64,000 bases of DNA from Betaproteobacteria bacterium UKL13-2 (GCA_001602455.1 CP012157.1:2227733-2291732); one strand, 5' to 3'; counted from the stretch's first letter, positions 18,683 through 29,320 are shown. Program-made: numbers and translations. The notes: generated by a model from the letters alone, not told the origin.

Positions 18683-19593
18683 AGACCATCTTCCTGATTG
18701 AACTGATTGCGCTGATCGAGCTGATCGAGCTGTCCCGATAACCAGTGCTCGCGTGCACGCTGCGCACGCTGCATGATCTCGTAAATGGCGTCGCCATCGC
18801 TCGCTTGGAGCATATCCCGCACCGCTGCCACCCGACGCAAATAGGCATCAAGCTCAGTCAGCAACGCCTCGCGATTATTCAACGCGACGTCTCGCCACAT
18901 TTCGGGGCTCGAACTGGCGATCCTTGTGAAATCGCGAAATCCCGAGGCGGCGTGCTCAAACAGCAACTTTGCGTTTGGCCGCGCTGCGAGCGCTTCGACC
19001 AACGCGAAGGCCAGAATATGCGGCAGATGACTGACTGCCGCAAACACAGCGTCGTGGGTGACGGCGGTCATTTCGATGACCTTCGCACCGACCGCCTGCC
19101 AAGCGAGGCGAGCGGTTTCTACGGTGGTGTCGCTGTTTTCGGGCGAGCGACAGAGCACCACGTTTTTGCCGTCAAAAAGTGTCGTATCCGCCGCCAGCGG
19201 GCCGTGACGCTCGCGTCCGGCGATCGGATGGCAGGCAACGAATTGCCGGAACCTATCGCCAAGACGCAATCGTGCGGCCGCGATCACGTCCTGCTTGGTA
19301 CTGCCGGCATCAATGATGACGGTGTGTTCCGCCAAATGCGGCTTTAGCGCAGCCAGCACCTGCGGCATTTGTCGCACCGGAACGGCGAGCAGCACCAAAT
19401 CGGCACTTGCCGCTTGCTCAAAGGTTCCGGCGGCGTCTATTGCGCCCCGTTGCCGAGCCTGTTCAACGTACTGGACGTCGAGGTCAACGCCGATTATTCG
19501 CGGCGCGGACTCGGGCGTCAGATCACGTTTTGCAGCGAGGGCAAAAGACGTACCGATTAGACCCACGCCGACAATGGCGACGTGCTTTAACAT
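18679..19593 (-). CDS. tyrA: prephenate/arogenate dehydrogenase
   Basis: 304-aa NAD(P)-dependent enzyme of tyrosine synthesis. The N-terminal Rossmann motif is [25 protein letters not shown] and [14 protein letters not shown] carry the family's substrate and catalytic His residues. There is no chorismate mutase fusion; that domain is on pheA. The C-terminal tail is rich in Gln, Leu and Asn ([19 protein letters not shown]), an apparent short repeat expansion. ATG start, four-base overlap with aroA. Confidence 0.93.
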   Translation of the reverse strand: MLKHVAIVGVGLIGTSFALAAKRDLTPESAPRIIGVDLDVQYVEQARQRGAIDAAGTFEQAASADLVLLAVPVRQMPQVLAALKPHLAEHTVIIDAGSTKQDVIAAARLRLGDRFRQFVACHPIAGRERHGPLAADTTLFDGKNVVLCRSPENSDTTVETARLAWQAVGAKVIEMTAVTHDAVFAAVSHLPHILAFALVEALAARPNAKLLFEHAASGFRDFTRIASSSPEMWRDVALNNREALLTELDAYLRRVAAVRDMLQASDGDAIYEIMQRAQRAREHWLSGQLDQLDQRNQFNQEDGL

Positions 19594-19669
19594 CGTTTGA
19601 ATACACTAGGACAAACCCGAGATTCGACGGGGGGTTCCAAGCAAAAGTGGCTGAAAATGCCCATCAGCA

Positions 19670-20797
19670 TTAGACTTTTAGTATTTGTCGTGAGCTATCT
19701 AGCGCAGCCAGGAAGCGAGCATTTTGCGCGGCGGTGCCGGTAGACACGCGCAGATAATCGGCCAATCCATAACTAGCGATGGGGCGCACAATCACCCCTG
19801 CCTTGAGTAGTGTCTGAAAGACCTCAGCGGTTCGGGCAATTTTGAACGCGATGAAGTTGCCCTTCGACGGGATGAAGTCAATGCCGCGCTTATCGAGTTC
19901 CGCCGACAGCAGCTTGAGCCCCTCGGCATTGAGGTTGCGACTTTCGGCAATGAATGCATCATCCGATAGCGCGGCCTCAGCAGCCACCATCGCCAAATGA
20001 TTAACATTGAAGGGTTGCCGTACGCGGTTAAGCATCGCCACGACATCAGGATGCGCAAACCCAAACCCCACGCGCAGCCCCGCCAAACCGTAAGCCTTGG
20101 ACAAGGTGTGGGAAACAATGAGATTCGGAAACTCCGCCAGCCATGGCGCGGTGTTGTACGCATCGCTGGCATCTAAGTATTCGCCATACGCTTCGTCCAA
20201 GACCACCAATACGTTACTTGGCACCTTGGCCACAAACGCTTTCAGCGCCGGCCCCGGAATGAATGTGCCGGTGGGATTGTTGGGATTGGCGACAAACACG
20301 ATTTTGGTTGTGGGCTGAATCGCAGCGAGCATCGCGTCCAGGTCATTGCCAAACTCTCGCGCCGGCACGGCAATCGGCGTGGCACCCACGGCTTGCGTCG
20401 CTAACGGGTAGACCGCAAACGCGTACTGAGAATAAACGGCGGTGTCGCCCTGGCGCAGAAAGGTTCTCGCTACTAACTCCAACACGTCGTTAGAACCGTT
20501 ACCGAGAACGATGCTGTCTGCCGCAATACCAAATTTCTTCGTGATTGCCGCCTTTAACGCGACGCCACCACCATCCGGGTAGAGGGCCAAATCTTGCAGC
20601 GCGGCGCTGATGGCCGCGAGCGCCTTTGGGCTGGCACCGAGGGGATTTTCGTTCGAGGCAAGTTTGACAATGTCCGACTCAGCCATGCCGAGCTCACGAG
20701 CGACGTCGGAGATAGGCTTGCCGCCTTGATACGGAGAGATGGCGCGGATGTAGTCGGGGGCAAGATCAGCGAATTGCATACTTGGCATAGATGGCAT
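19670..20797 (-). CDS. hisC: histidinol-phosphate aminotransferase (broad-range aromatic aminotransferase)
   Basis: 375-aa class I/II PLP aminotransferase of the HisC family. The PLP lysine lies in SHTLSKAYGLAGLRVGF, and the VLDEAYGEY and ANPNNPTGT motifs are present. Its position between pheA and tyrA suggests it also transaminates phenylpyruvate or hydroxyphenylpyruvate, as known for such paralogs. Three possible ATG starts lie at 20797, 20788 and 20779; the longest is listed. The 76-bp gap to tyrA (19594-19669) contains a fragment of a dispersed repeat. Confidence 0.92.
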   Translation of the reverse strand: MPSMPSMQFADLAPDYIRAISPYQGGKPISDVARELGMAESDIVKLASNENPLGASPKALAAISAALQDLALYPDGGGVALKAAITKKFGIAADSIVLGNGSNDVLELVARTFLRQGDTAVYSQYAFAVYPLATQAVGATPIAVPAREFGNDLDAMLAAIQPTTKIVFVANPNNPTGTFIPGPALKAFVAKVPSNVLVVLDEAYGEYLDASDAYNTAPWLAEFPNLIVSHTLSKAYGLAGLRVGFGFAHPDVVAMLNRVRQPFNVNHLAMVAAEAALSDDAFIAESRNLNAEGLKLLSAELDKRGIDFIPSKGNFIAFKIARTAEVFQTLLKAGVIVRPIASYGLADYLRVSTGTAAQNARFLAALDSSRQILKV

Positions 20798-20865
20798 TCA
20801 AAACGGCAGTCAACAGAAGAAAAATCAACCTCTCGCAAACACCACGAGCGGCGGGGAGAAACAGC

Positions 20866-21933
20866 TCAAATCACTGCGGCAGGGTATGAGCCGAGTACCT
20901 TGACGTAGCCGGCAATTTTGCGAAGCTCCGCGAGCGCGTCAGCGACGTTTTGATTATCGACATGTCCCTCGATATCAACGAAGAACAGGTACTCCCAGAT
21001 GGCGAGCTTTGACGGACGCGACTCAAACTTCGACATCGACACGCCGCGCTGTGCAAATGGCGTGAGCATTTCGTACACCGCACCGGAACGATTTGCCGCA
21101 GACAGCACCAGCGAAGTCTTGTCGTGCGCAGAAGGCTTCGGCGCGTAACTTCCCAACACGAGAAAACGCGTGGTGTTATTGGGCTCGTCTTCAATGTTGG
21201 ACGCCAGCAAATTGAGCCCGTAATGGGTGGCCGCCATTTCGCCCGCCACTGCCGCGGTGAATGGCTCCAGCGAGGCACGGCGAGCCGCTTCGGCGTTGGA
21301 CGCAACCGCGATCCGCTCGGCTTTGGGCACATTGCTGTTCAGCCATTCGTGGCACTGTGCAAGTGATTGGCCATGTGAAAAGACCTTAAGCACGCTGTCA
21401 AATGGTAACGCGGTTGACGCCATCAAATGGTGGTGGATACGCACCAACACCTCGCCGCAAATTTTTAGTGGTGTTTGCGGCATGAGATCGAGAGAACGCC
21501 CTACTGCTCCTTCCGTCGAGTTTTCGACTGGGATGACACCAAAATCGCAGGCGTTTGATTCCACACTTCGATACACCTCATCGATTGATCCTTGCGGCTT
21601 TAGCTCCGCCCCTTCACCAAAGTGTTTCTTGGCGGCGAGCTCGCTAAACGTCCCCTGCGGCCCCAAGTACGACACCGTAATCGGTCTTTCGAGCGCCAAA
21701 CACGCAGACATGATTTCGCGAAACAATCTCGCGGCAACTTCGTCGGGAAGAGGTCCTTGATTGAGTTGCTTGATACGAAGCAACACCTCGGCCTCACGTT
21801 CCGGGCGATAGGCTTGTCCGACCTTGAGAGAGCCGACTTTGCGGGCAAACGCCGCACGCTCGTTCAGCTTCTGCAGAATCTCGGCGTCGAGCGCGTCGAT
21901 CTGCTGCCGTAGTTTTTGGAGATCAGCCGTCAT
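20866..21933 (-). CDS. pheA: bifunctional chorismate mutase / prephenate dehydratase
   Basis: 355-aa P-protein of phenylalanine synthesis. The N-terminal AroQ chorismate mutase domain covers about residues 1-90 (LRQQIDALDAEILQKLNERAAFA). The dehydratase domain starts with YLGPQGTFSELAA and contains the PVENSTEGAVGRSLD motif. A C-terminal ACT domain for Phe feedback contains ESRPSKLAIWEYLFFVD. The start overlaps the stop of the small membrane protein upstream by four bases. Confidence 0.95.
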   Translation of the reverse strand: MTADLQKLRQQIDALDAEILQKLNERAAFARKVGSLKVGQAYRPEREAEVLLRIKQLNQGPLPDEVAARLFREIMSACLALERPITVSYLGPQGTFSELAAKKHFGEGAELKPQGSIDEVYRSVESNACDFGVIPVENSTEGAVGRSLDLMPQTPLKICGEVLVRIHHHLMASTALPFDSVLKVFSHGQSLAQCHEWLNSNVPKAERIAVASNAEAARRASLEPFTAAVAGEMAATHYGLNLLASNIEDEPNNTTRFLVLGSYAPKPSAHDKTSLVLSAANRSGAVYEMLTPFAQRGVSMSKFESRPSKLAIWEYLFFVDIEGHVDNQNVADALAELRKIAGYVKVLGSYPAAVI

Positions 21934-22259
21934 ATCTCAATCGACTCGGAGTCACCAAGTCCAAGTTTCTTTTCATATTGCTGTGCAAGCGCTTGGGCAT
22001 CCGCGTTGATGAGTTGAATCAACACACCGTGCAGTTCCTTACACAATTGAAAAAGCCAACCAGCCGCCGTCGCGCAAATGATGACGACTACACTGTTGAA
22101 CATAGTCAGCAGTAGCCAGTTTTGCCAGTTGCCGGACCAAATTAACCAACCGAAAAACACGAGTGCCAAAAAAACGATAGCCGCAGAGAACCATAACCAA
22201 CGCTTTTCAAGCGCTAGCGCTCTTTCGAATACCTTCTGCTGTTCAAACGTAAGCTTCAT
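21930..22259 (-). CDS. small two-span membrane protein, unknown function
   Basis: 109 aa, ATG start. Two hydrophobic segments (about 22-43 and 48-70, rich in Trp: WLWFSAAIVFLALVFFGWLIW) are followed by a charged C-terminal helix. No family is recognised. It lies between serC (10 bases away) and pheA (four-base overlap), so it is part of the same transcript. Confidence 0.7.
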   Translation of the reverse strand: MKLTFEQQKVFERALALEKRWLWFSAAIVFLALVFFGWLIWSGNWQNWLLLTMFNSVVVIICATAAGWLFQLCKELHGVLIQLINADAQALAQQYEKKLGLGDSESIEI

Positions 22260-22268
22260 TCGGCTATT

Positions 22269-23354
22269 TTAGCCGCGACGGGTTTGAAAGTCTCGCATGT
22301 ATGCCGCCAACGCCTCGACCGCCGCTGAAGGTACAGCGTTGTAAATGGAAGCCCGCATCCCGCCAATCGCTTTATGCCCCTTCAAACCAGACATGCCCGC
22401 AGCGGCGGCACCATCGAGAAAAGCCTGATTCAGCTTCTCGTCGCGCAAGAAAAATGGCACGTTCATCCGCGAGCGATCAGCTATCGCAACGTCGTTCCGG
22501 TAGAAGCCGCCAGAGGCATCGATGGTGGCGTAAAGCAGCGTTGCCTTCTGAATATTGACCTTCTCAATGCCAGCCAATCCGCCCTGCTGCTTGAGCCACT
22601 TAAAGGTCAGACCCGCCAAATAGACAGCGAACGTCGGCGGCGTGTTCAGCATCCACTCACTTGCCGCTTGCTGGGTGTAGTCAAAAACGGACGGCGTCAG
22701 CGGGTGTGCTCCGCCCAACAAATCCTCCCGAACAATCACGACGGTTAATCCAGACGGGCCGATATTTTTCTGCGCCCCTCCGTAAATACAACCGAATTTC
22801 GATACATCCATCGGACGCGACAAAATATGCGATGACATATCCGCGACCAATGGGACACCATCAGCGCATTCGGGCGTCCAAAAGTATTCGACGCCTTGGA
22901 TAGTTTCGTTTGTACAGATATGCCGATACGCTGCCTTGGAATCAGTCTGCCAGGTTGCTTCCAGCGGCACGTAGGTGTAGTTTTTGTCGGCTGCCGAAGC
23001 AACGGCATTCACGCCGCCATATTTTCTCGCCTCCTTGATCGCCTGTACCGACCAATGGCCAGTATCGACGTAGTCAGCACTGGTACGACCGCGCAGCAAA
23101 TTCATCGGGACAATCGAGAATTCGCCCTTGCCACCGCCCTGCAAAAATAACACCTTGTAGTTTGACGGGATACCCATCAACTCACGTAGGTCGCGCTCAA
23201 CTTCGGCGGCGAGTTCCAAGAACACCTTGCCGCGATGACTCATCTCCATCACGGAGGTGCCGGTGCCCTTGTAATCAAGCAGCTCAGCTTGCGCCTGCTC
23301 AAGGACAGGTGTGGGCAGCGCAGCGGGGCCGGCGGAAAAGTTATGAGCCCGCAC
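22269..23354 (-). CDS. serC: phosphoserine aminotransferase
   Basis: 361-aa PLP enzyme of serine (and pyridoxine) synthesis. The N-terminal HNFSAGPAALP, the PLP lysine in YGGAQKNIGPSGL, and the C-terminal GHKAIGGMRASIYNA are family hallmarks. The start is GTG (23352-23354), at the conserved FSAGPA start. It lies 20 bases after gyrA, consistent with the usual gyrA-serC-pheA order. Confidence 0.95.
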   Translation of the reverse strand: MRAHNFSAGPAALPTPVLEQAQAELLDYKGTGTSVMEMSHRGKVFLELAAEVERDLRELMGIPSNYKVLFLQGGGKGEFSIVPMNLLRGRTSADYVDTGHWSVQAIKEARKYGGVNAVASAADKNYTYVPLEATWQTDSKAAYRHICTNETIQGVEYFWTPECADGVPLVADMSSHILSRPMDVSKFGCIYGGAQKNIGPSGLTVVIVREDLLGGAHPLTPSVFDYTQQAASEWMLNTPPTFAVYLAGLTFKWLKQQGGLAGIEKVNIQKATLLYATIDASGGFYRNDVAIADRSRMNVPFFLRDEKLNQAFLDGAAAAGMSGLKGHKAIGGMRASIYNAVPSAAVEALAAYMRDFQTRRG

Positions 23355-23374
23355 GGCCAGACACGCGAACGAGC

Positions 23375-25948
23375 CTACTCAACGTCATCTTCTTCCGACT
23401 CAGCGACTTTTTGCAATCCCGTCAGCTTAGATCCTTCATCAAGATTGATCAACGTCACACCTTGCGTTGACCGTCCCATTTCACGCACTTGTTTAACCTT
23501 TGTACGAATCAGTACACCCGCCGTCGTGATCATCATGATTTCATCATCGGGGCGCACCAGCACGGCGGCGACAACTTTGCCGTTGCGCGCGGATGTTTGG
23601 ATGGCGATCATGCCTTGGGTGCCACGACCGTGACGTGTGTACTCCGAAATTGCGGTGCGTTTGCCGTAACCAAACTCGGTCGCGGTCAAGACTGAATCTT
23701 CTTCGTTTTCGGCAACCAACATGGAGATGACCTTGCCGCCCTTGGCCAAGTTCATTCCACGTACACCACGCGTGTCGCGCCCCATCGAACGGACGTCGGA
23801 CTCTTCGAAGCGGACCGCCTTGCCTTCGTTCGAGAACAGCATCACGTCGTGTTTACCGTCGGTCAACGCAACCCCAATCAAGGAGTCGCCGTCATCGAGC
23901 GCGATGGCGATAATGCCGGCCTTACGCGGGTTCGCAAAATCCGATAGCGCGGTCTTCTTCACGGTACCCAAAGAGGTAGCGAAGAACACGAAGCGGTCGT
24001 CGCGGAATTCCTTGATCGGCAGCACTGTGGAGATTTTTTCGCCTGGTTGCAGTTGAAGCAAGTTCACAATCGGCTTGCCGCGAGATCCGCGTGAACCCAG
24101 CGGAATTTCATACACCTTCAACCAGTACACACGGCCTTTATTCGAGAAACAAAGCACGTAGTCGTGTGTCTTGGCGATAAACAGGTTCTCGATGAAATCA
24201 TCGTCTTTTGTTGCCGTCGCTTGTTTGCCGCGCCCACCGCGCTTTTGCGCACGATAGTCAGCGACCGGCTGGTACTTCACATAGCCGGTATGCGACATGG
24301 TCACCACCACATCTTCGTTGGCGATCAAATCTTCAATGGACATTTCTTGGCCATTGGCCACGATCTCGGAACGACGTTTGTCGCCAAACTGTGTTTTGAT
24401 TTCTTTCAACTCACTCACGATGATCGCGGTGACGCGCTGCGGCTTGGACAAGATGTCGAGCAAGTCGGCAATCTTTTCCATGATCTCTTTGTACTCGGCA
24501 ACGATCTTATCCTGCTCAAGACCCGTCAGGCGTTGTAACTGCATCTCAAGAATACGCTGCGCTTGGGTCTCGGACAAACGATACCCACTGGTGCCTAAGC
24601 CAAACTCTTTTGGCAGACCCTCCGGACGGAACGCCTCGGATTGGTCGCCCGATGCTCTCGCAAGCATCTCCTCCACCAACGCGGAGCGCCAAACGCGCCC
24701 CATTAACTTCACCTTGGCTTCGGCGGGTGTCTGTGCGGATTTGATCAACTCAACGATCTCGTCCACGTTGGACAGCGCCACGGCGAGGCCTTCGAGCACA
24801 TGGCCGCGCTCGCGTGCTTTGCGAAGCTCAAACACGGTACGACGTGTGACGACTTCACGACGGTGACGCAAAAACGCATCGAGGAATTGCTTTAAGTTCA
24901 AGAGCCGCGGCTGACCATCAACCAGCGCGACCATGTTCATGCCGAACGATTCTTGCATCTGCGTCATTTTGTAGAGATTGTTCAGCACAATCTCTGGCAC
25001 CTCACCACGCTTCAACTCAATGACCGCGCGCATACCAGACTTGTCCGACTCGTCGCGCAGATCAGATACACCTTCCAATTTTTTGTCACGAACCAGTTCG
25101 CCAATTTTTACCAGCAGGTTGGCTTTATTTACTTGGTACGGCAATTCATCAATGATGATCGCCTGCCGGTTACCCTTCTCCAGATCCTCGAAGTGGCAAC
25201 GTGCGCGCATGATGCAGCGACCGCGCCCCGTGCGATAACCATCACGTACACCATCGATGCCGTAGATAATGCCTGCGGTGGGGAAATCTGGCGCTTTGAC
25301 AATGTCGATCAAATCTTCGAGGTCAACCGCCGGATTTTCGAGTACACGCAAACACGCATCAATCGTGTCAGAAAGATTGTGTGGCGGAATGTTGGTCGCC
25401 ATTCCGACCGCGATACCGGTCGCACCATTCACCAGCAGATTAGGGAATCGCGCTGGCAACACCAACGGCTCCATTTCCTTGCCGTCGTAGTTCGGCCCGA
25501 AGTCAACAGTGTCGGAATCGATGTCGGCCATTAACTCGGACGATATCTTCTGCATACGGCATTCGGTGTAACGCATCGCTGCCGCGTTATCGCCATCAAC
25601 CGAGCCAAAATTTCCCTGTCCGTCAACCAGCATATAGCGCAGTGAAAACGGCTGGGCCATACGCACTAGGGTGTCATAAATTGCCGTGTCACCGTGCGGA
25701 TGGTACTTACCCATTACGTCACCCACGATACGCGCACACTTAACGAATGGGCGGTTGTGTACATTGTTGACCTCCTGCATGGCGAACAACACCCGGCGGT
25801 GCACGGGCTTGAGCCCGTCGCGGGCGTCAGGCAGTGCACGGCTGACAATCACGCTCATCGCGTAATCTAGAAAACTCTTTCGCATCTCCTCTTCGAGGCT
25901 GATAGGAACAGTTTCTTTGGCAAATGAGGGGGCTTGAGGATCGGTCAC
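23375..25948 (-). CDS. gyrA: DNA gyrase subunit A
   Basis: 857-aa type II topoisomerase subunit that introduces negative supercoils with GyrB. The catalytic tyrosine is in MRYTECRMQ. The GyrA box QKRGGRGK marks it as gyrase rather than ParC. Six beta-pinwheel repeats form the C-terminal domain, and the tail is acidic. The quinolone region reads HGDTAIYDTL, with Thr where E. coli has Ser83. The start is GTG (25946-25948), giving MTDPQAPSFAKETVPISLEEEM. Confidence 0.96.
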   Translation of the reverse strand: MTDPQAPSFAKETVPISLEEEMRKSFLDYAMSVIVSRALPDARDGLKPVHRRVLFAMQEVNNVHNRPFVKCARIVGDVMGKYHPHGDTAIYDTLVRMAQPFSLRYMLVDGQGNFGSVDGDNAAAMRYTECRMQKISSELMADIDSDTVDFGPNYDGKEMEPLVLPARFPNLLVNGATGIAVGMATNIPPHNLSDTIDACLRVLENPAVDLEDLIDIVKAPDFPTAGIIYGIDGVRDGYRTGRGRCIMRARCHFEDLEKGNRQAIIIDELPYQVNKANLLVKIGELVRDKKLEGVSDLRDESDKSGMRAVIELKRGEVPEIVLNNLYKMTQMQESFGMNMVALVDGQPRLLNLKQFLDAFLRHRREVVTRRTVFELRKARERGHVLEGLAVALSNVDEIVELIKSAQTPAEAKVKLMGRVWRSALVEEMLARASGDQSEAFRPEGLPKEFGLGTSGYRLSETQAQRILEMQLQRLTGLEQDKIVAEYKEIMEKIADLLDILSKPQRVTAIIVSELKEIKTQFGDKRRSEIVANGQEMSIEDLIANEDVVVTMSHTGYVKYQPVADYRAQKRGGRGKQATATKDDDFIENLFIAKTHDYVLCFSNKGRVYWLKVYEIPLGSRGSRGKPIVNLLQLQPGEKISTVLPIKEFRDDRFVFFATSLGTVKKTALSDFANPRKAGIIAIALDDGDSLIGVALTDGKHDVMLFSNEGKAVRFEESDVRSMGRDTRGVRGMNLAKGGKVISMLVAENEEDSVLTATEFGYGKRTAISEYTRHGRGTQGMIAIQTSARNGKVVAAVLVRPDDEIMMITTAGVLIRTKVKQVREMGRSTQGVTLINLDEGSKLTGLQKVAESEEDDVE

Positions 25949-26539
25949 GAGGAGACTCTTTTTCGAGATACGTTATTGCAAGCAAAGCAAACTCAGATGT
26001 AGCCGATAAAGTTTGTTGCGGGCAAGAAACGGGGGGCGGTTGCAGATTAAGATATTGATTTATAAAGAAAATCAACCGAAGCGAGGCGCTAAATTTAACA
26101 CAGATGCGAATAAATGACCATGCTGGCGCTCGAAAACCACAATCTGTGGCGTTGTTTTTTTTGAGTCAGCACAATCAGTTGTGTTTTTTGTGACTAGCAT
26201 CCAAAATTGTCGCAAATTGTTGTTATTGTGCAACTTCGAATCTTAGTCGCGACGAGTTGAGGGTTGTGAGGTTGTGCCTGTTGGGGCCTATCGTGTATGA
26301 TTTGCGGGTTCGTCGGTGGGCGCAAGAGGGATGCTTTTTGCGAGTCGTTTTCTGAGTATCTGAGCAATAAGACATCGCACAGATGCTGATTGCGTACATG
26401 AAAAACCTGCCTGACGAGTTTTGCTGTGATCGGCATTGTTTTTTCCAGCCTATGTTGTTGCGGGTCTGGGTGGTAACAAAATGCACTGCTGAAATTCCTC
26501 GAACGACAAAATTTTCCAATCTCTTGGGAGTAACACCAA
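25949..26539. promoter_or_regulatory. gyrA / ompA divergent intergenic region
   Basis: A 591-bp AT-rich gap between divergent gyrA and ompA. Both promoters should be here. A small palindrome, CACAATCAGTTGTG (26170-26183), is followed by six T residues on the plus strand and could be an operator or weak terminator. I see no credible gene; the open frames here lack coding character. Positions of -35/-10 boxes are not assigned. Confidence 0.5.
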
Positions 26540-27172
26540 ATGAAGAATCCCCTGATCGCCAAGTTAACCGCTTATGCTGCCCTTTGTGGTGCGGCCACTG
26601 CCTACGCTGGCGTAACGCCGAACCTCGTTGACGCGTCTGGTGCACCTGTCCGCGACGCTTCCGGCGCTTGCGTCCAAACCAGCGGCATTAACCATCCTGA
26701 TTGCATGCCAAAAAAGGTCGAGCCCCCAAAGCCTGCGCCGGCACCAGCGCCAAAGCCAGTTGAACCGCCGAAGCCAGCGCCTGCGCCTGCGCCGAAGCCA
26801 GCTCCACAACCTGTCAAGGCCGCGATCACAATCCAAGCCGAAGCCCTGTTTGATTTCGATAAGTCAGCGTTGAAGTCAGAAGGCAAAAAGTCGCTTGATG
26901 ATGCAATTGCAAAATTGAAGTCAATCGACGTTGAAATGATTATTGCGACGGGGCACACCGACTCGGTCGGCACTGACGCATACAACCAAAAACTCTCCGA
27001 GCGTCGTGCGACGACGGTGAAAGAGTATCTGGTTTCGCAGGGCATCTCTGCTGCGAAGGTCACCACGCTCGGTAAGGGCGAAACCCAGCCAGTCGCAACA
27101 AATAAGACCGCCGAAGGCCGTGCGAAAAACCGCCGCGTCGACATCGAGTTCAAGGGCGTACAAACGAAGTAA
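26540..27172 (+). CDS. OmpA C-terminal-domain protein (peptidoglycan-binding, no beta barrel)
   Basis: 210 aa. A signal peptide (MKNPLIAKLTAYAALCGAA to AYA) is followed by a short domain with two cysteines, then a Pro/Ala/Lys-rich linker made of near repeats of EPPKPAPAPAPKP (about 60-90). The OmpA-like domain covers about 95-205, with LFDFDKSALKSEG and the diaminopimelate-binding TGHTDSVGTDAYN plus KNRRVDIEF. It probably tethers the outer membrane or envelope to peptidoglycan. The compact form without a barrel is common in Burkholderiales. Confidence 0.9.
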   Translation: MKNPLIAKLTAYAALCGAATAYAGVTPNLVDASGAPVRDASGACVQTSGINHPDCMPKKVEPPKPAPAPAPKPVEPPKPAPAPAPKPAPQPVKAAITIQAEALFDFDKSALKSEGKKSLDDAIAKLKSIDVEMIIATGHTDSVGTDAYNQKLSERRATTVKEYLVSQGISAAKVTTLGKGETQPVATNKTAEGRAKNRRVDIEFKGVQTK

Positions 27173-27186
27173 TCCGGGTAGCCGGC

Positions 27187-27215
27187 AAAAAAGCCCCGCG
27201 TCGCGGGGCTTTTTT
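27187..27215 (+). terminator. intrinsic terminator of ompA
   Basis: Stem AGCCCCGCG/CGCGGGGCT with a one-base T loop (27192-27210), preceded by six A and followed by six T residues, 14 bases after the ompA stop. A-run and T-run symmetry allows function in both directions. Confidence 0.9.
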
Positions 27216-27252
27216 ATTTCTGCGTAAATCATCTCTGTCGTGACGTTCTCAA

Positions 27253-28558
27253 ATGACTGAAATTTTATCTGCTCGCTGGGTTATCCCTGTCGAACCTCTG
27301 GCAGTGCTTGAATACCACGCGGTCGTGATGGAACATGGCCGTATTGTTGCCGTGCTCCCGACCATCGTAGCGCGTCAGCAGTACCCGCGCGCGACCGAAA
27401 CGGCGCTCACCGAGCACGTTTTGATTCCGGGGCTGATCAATCTCCACACGCATGCAGCGATGACCTTAATGCGCGGGCTCGCCGATGACACGCCACTCAT
27501 GACCTGGCTACACAACCACATCTGGCCAGTAGAGACCAAGCATCTCTCAGAGGCTTATGTGCATGCTGGCACTGAACTGGCGTGTGCAGAAATGCTTCGT
27601 AGTGGGACCACCTGCTTTGCCGATATGTACTTCTACCAAGACGAGGCGGCTAAAGTTGTTCGCGCTGCCGGGATGCGAGCGGCCCTTGGCGGCGCTATTC
27701 TTGAGTTCCCAACCCCTACGCTGCTGATGCCGACGCGTACATCGCAAGAGCGCTGGCGTCGCGTGATGAGTTTGCACAGAACCCCAAACTTAAACTGATG
27801 CTGACGCCGCATGCGCCGTACACAGTCTCAGATGAGACGTTCCAAAAGCTGGTGATGATCGCCAACGAGATGGATGACCTGTTATTGATGTGCCACATCC
27901 ATGAAACCGCAGGCGAGCCTCCGGAAAGCGTGAAGCTGTAAACATGCGTCCGATCGAGCGGCTCGAAAAACTTGGCGTACTCGGGCCTAACCTTATCGCG
28001 GTTCATTGCGTGCACGTAGAAGCAGACGAAATAAAGTTGTTCAGTGAGCGAGGCGTTCATGTTGCACACTGCCCAGTCTCTAACCTTAAACTCGCAAGCG
28101 GGATCGCACCGGTTAAGGCCATGCTCGATGCTGGCGTGAATGTCGGTATCGGCACAGACGGGTGCGCATCGAATAACCGTTTGGACATGTTTGCCGAAAC
28201 ACGTTTGGCAACGCTGCTCCAGAAAGGCGTGAGCGGCGACGCGGCAGCACTCCCGGCACTCCAGGCACTGCAAATGGCAACGATCAACGGTGCCCGTGCG
28301 CTTCAGTGGGACAATTTGATCGGATCACTGTGCCCGGGTAAGGCAGCCGATATGGTCGCCGTGAACCTTGGCGAACTTGAGACGGCGCCCTGTTATGACC
28401 CTGCATCACACCTCTGGCATGCCGCAAGCCGTGAGCACATCACGCATGTTTGGGTGGATGGGGAACTGTTATTAGACAAAGGCAATCTGACACGCATGGA
28501 TGTCAAAGCCATCCGCGCAAACGCTGCCACATGGGGCGAGCGTTTTCGGCAACACTGA
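27253..28558 (+). pseudogene. TRZ/ATZ-family amidohydrolase (S-adenosylhomocysteine/MTA deaminase-like), two frame breaks
   Basis: An amidohydrolase of about 435 aa read in three frames. The metal-binding pieces are all present: HTHAAMTLMRGL in the first part, HIHETAG in the second, and HCVHVE and GTDGCASNNRLDM in the third. A base is missing near 27717 (the frame leaves PTP and resumes at AADADAYIARAL) and another near 27938 (after PPESVKL, resuming at NMRPIERL). Apart from these breaks the protein is fully conserved, so a sequencing error or very recent mutation is likely. Family members deaminate adenosine or guanine derivatives. Position between ompA and ubiG is typical. Confidence 0.75.
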
Positions 28559-28575
28559 CCAATATAGAGAGCATC

Positions 28576-29302
28576 ATGAGCACGTCTGCTAACCAAAATG
28601 CTGACCCAATTGAGCTCGCAAAATTCGGTGCGCTCGCTGCGCGCTGGTGGGATCCCACGAGTGAGTTCAAGCCGCTGCACGACATCAATCCGCTCCGTCT
28701 CAACCACATCGATCAGCTCGTCGGCCTCAAGGGCAAGCGCGTGATCGATGTCGGTTGTGGAGGCGGCATTTTGTCTGAGTCGATGGCACTTAAGGGCGCA
28801 AACGTCACTGGCATTGATCTATCGGAAAAGCCATTGAAGGTGGCTCAATTACACAAACTGGAATCACTCGCAGCGGGTAAGTCGCTGGTGCTCGAATACA
28901 AACTCATTGGCGCTGAAGAAATCGCCGCCGAACGCGCGGGCCAATACGACTGCGTCGCTTGTATGGAGATGCTAGAACACGTGCCCGACCCCGCTTCCAC
29001 CATACGCGCTGTGCAGCGCTCGCCAAACCCGGTGGTGGCTGTTTTTTTCGACGATTAATCGAAACCCAAAGTCGTTTTTGTTCGCCATTGTCGGCGCAGA
29101 GTACATATTGCGACTATTACCCAAAGGCACGCATGAATACCGCCGATTCATTACGCCAGCAGAACTTTCCAATCTGGCGCGTGACGCGGGCCTGCGCGTC
29201 TCGTCGTTTACTGGCATGACCTACAATCCCCTCACCAAAGTCTATCGACTTGGCGACGATGTTTCGGTCAATTACATGATCGCATGTCGCAAACCCGATT
29301 AG
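28576..29302 (+). pseudogene. ubiG: ubiquinone biosynthesis O-methyltransferase UbiG, two frame breaks
   Basis: SAM-dependent O-methyltransferase of ubiquinone synthesis, about 242 aa if repaired. Motif I is [13 protein letters not shown], and EMLEHVPDP and RRFITPAEL follow. The reading frame is lost near 29009 (CGC GCT should continue into CAALAKPGG) and again near 29035 (GGTGGTGG lacks a base before [10 protein letters not shown]). Two single-base deletions restore the full protein. As written the product stops after residue 160. ATG start at 28576; ubiG-gph order is conserved, here interrupted by a DUF1501 gene. Confidence 0.85.
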
Positions 29303-29320
29303 TCTTGGTCCATCACTGAC

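Noticed and set aside
26194-26645. Minus-strand open frames in the gyrA/ompA gap
   Set aside because: No ribosome-binding site, no family and AT-rich non-coding composition; they overlap the ompA start.
26602-27153. 183-codon antisense frame rich in Gly/Ala opposite the OmpA-domain gene
   Set aside because: It is the shadow of the Pro/Ala linker and OmpA domain; low-complexity by origin.
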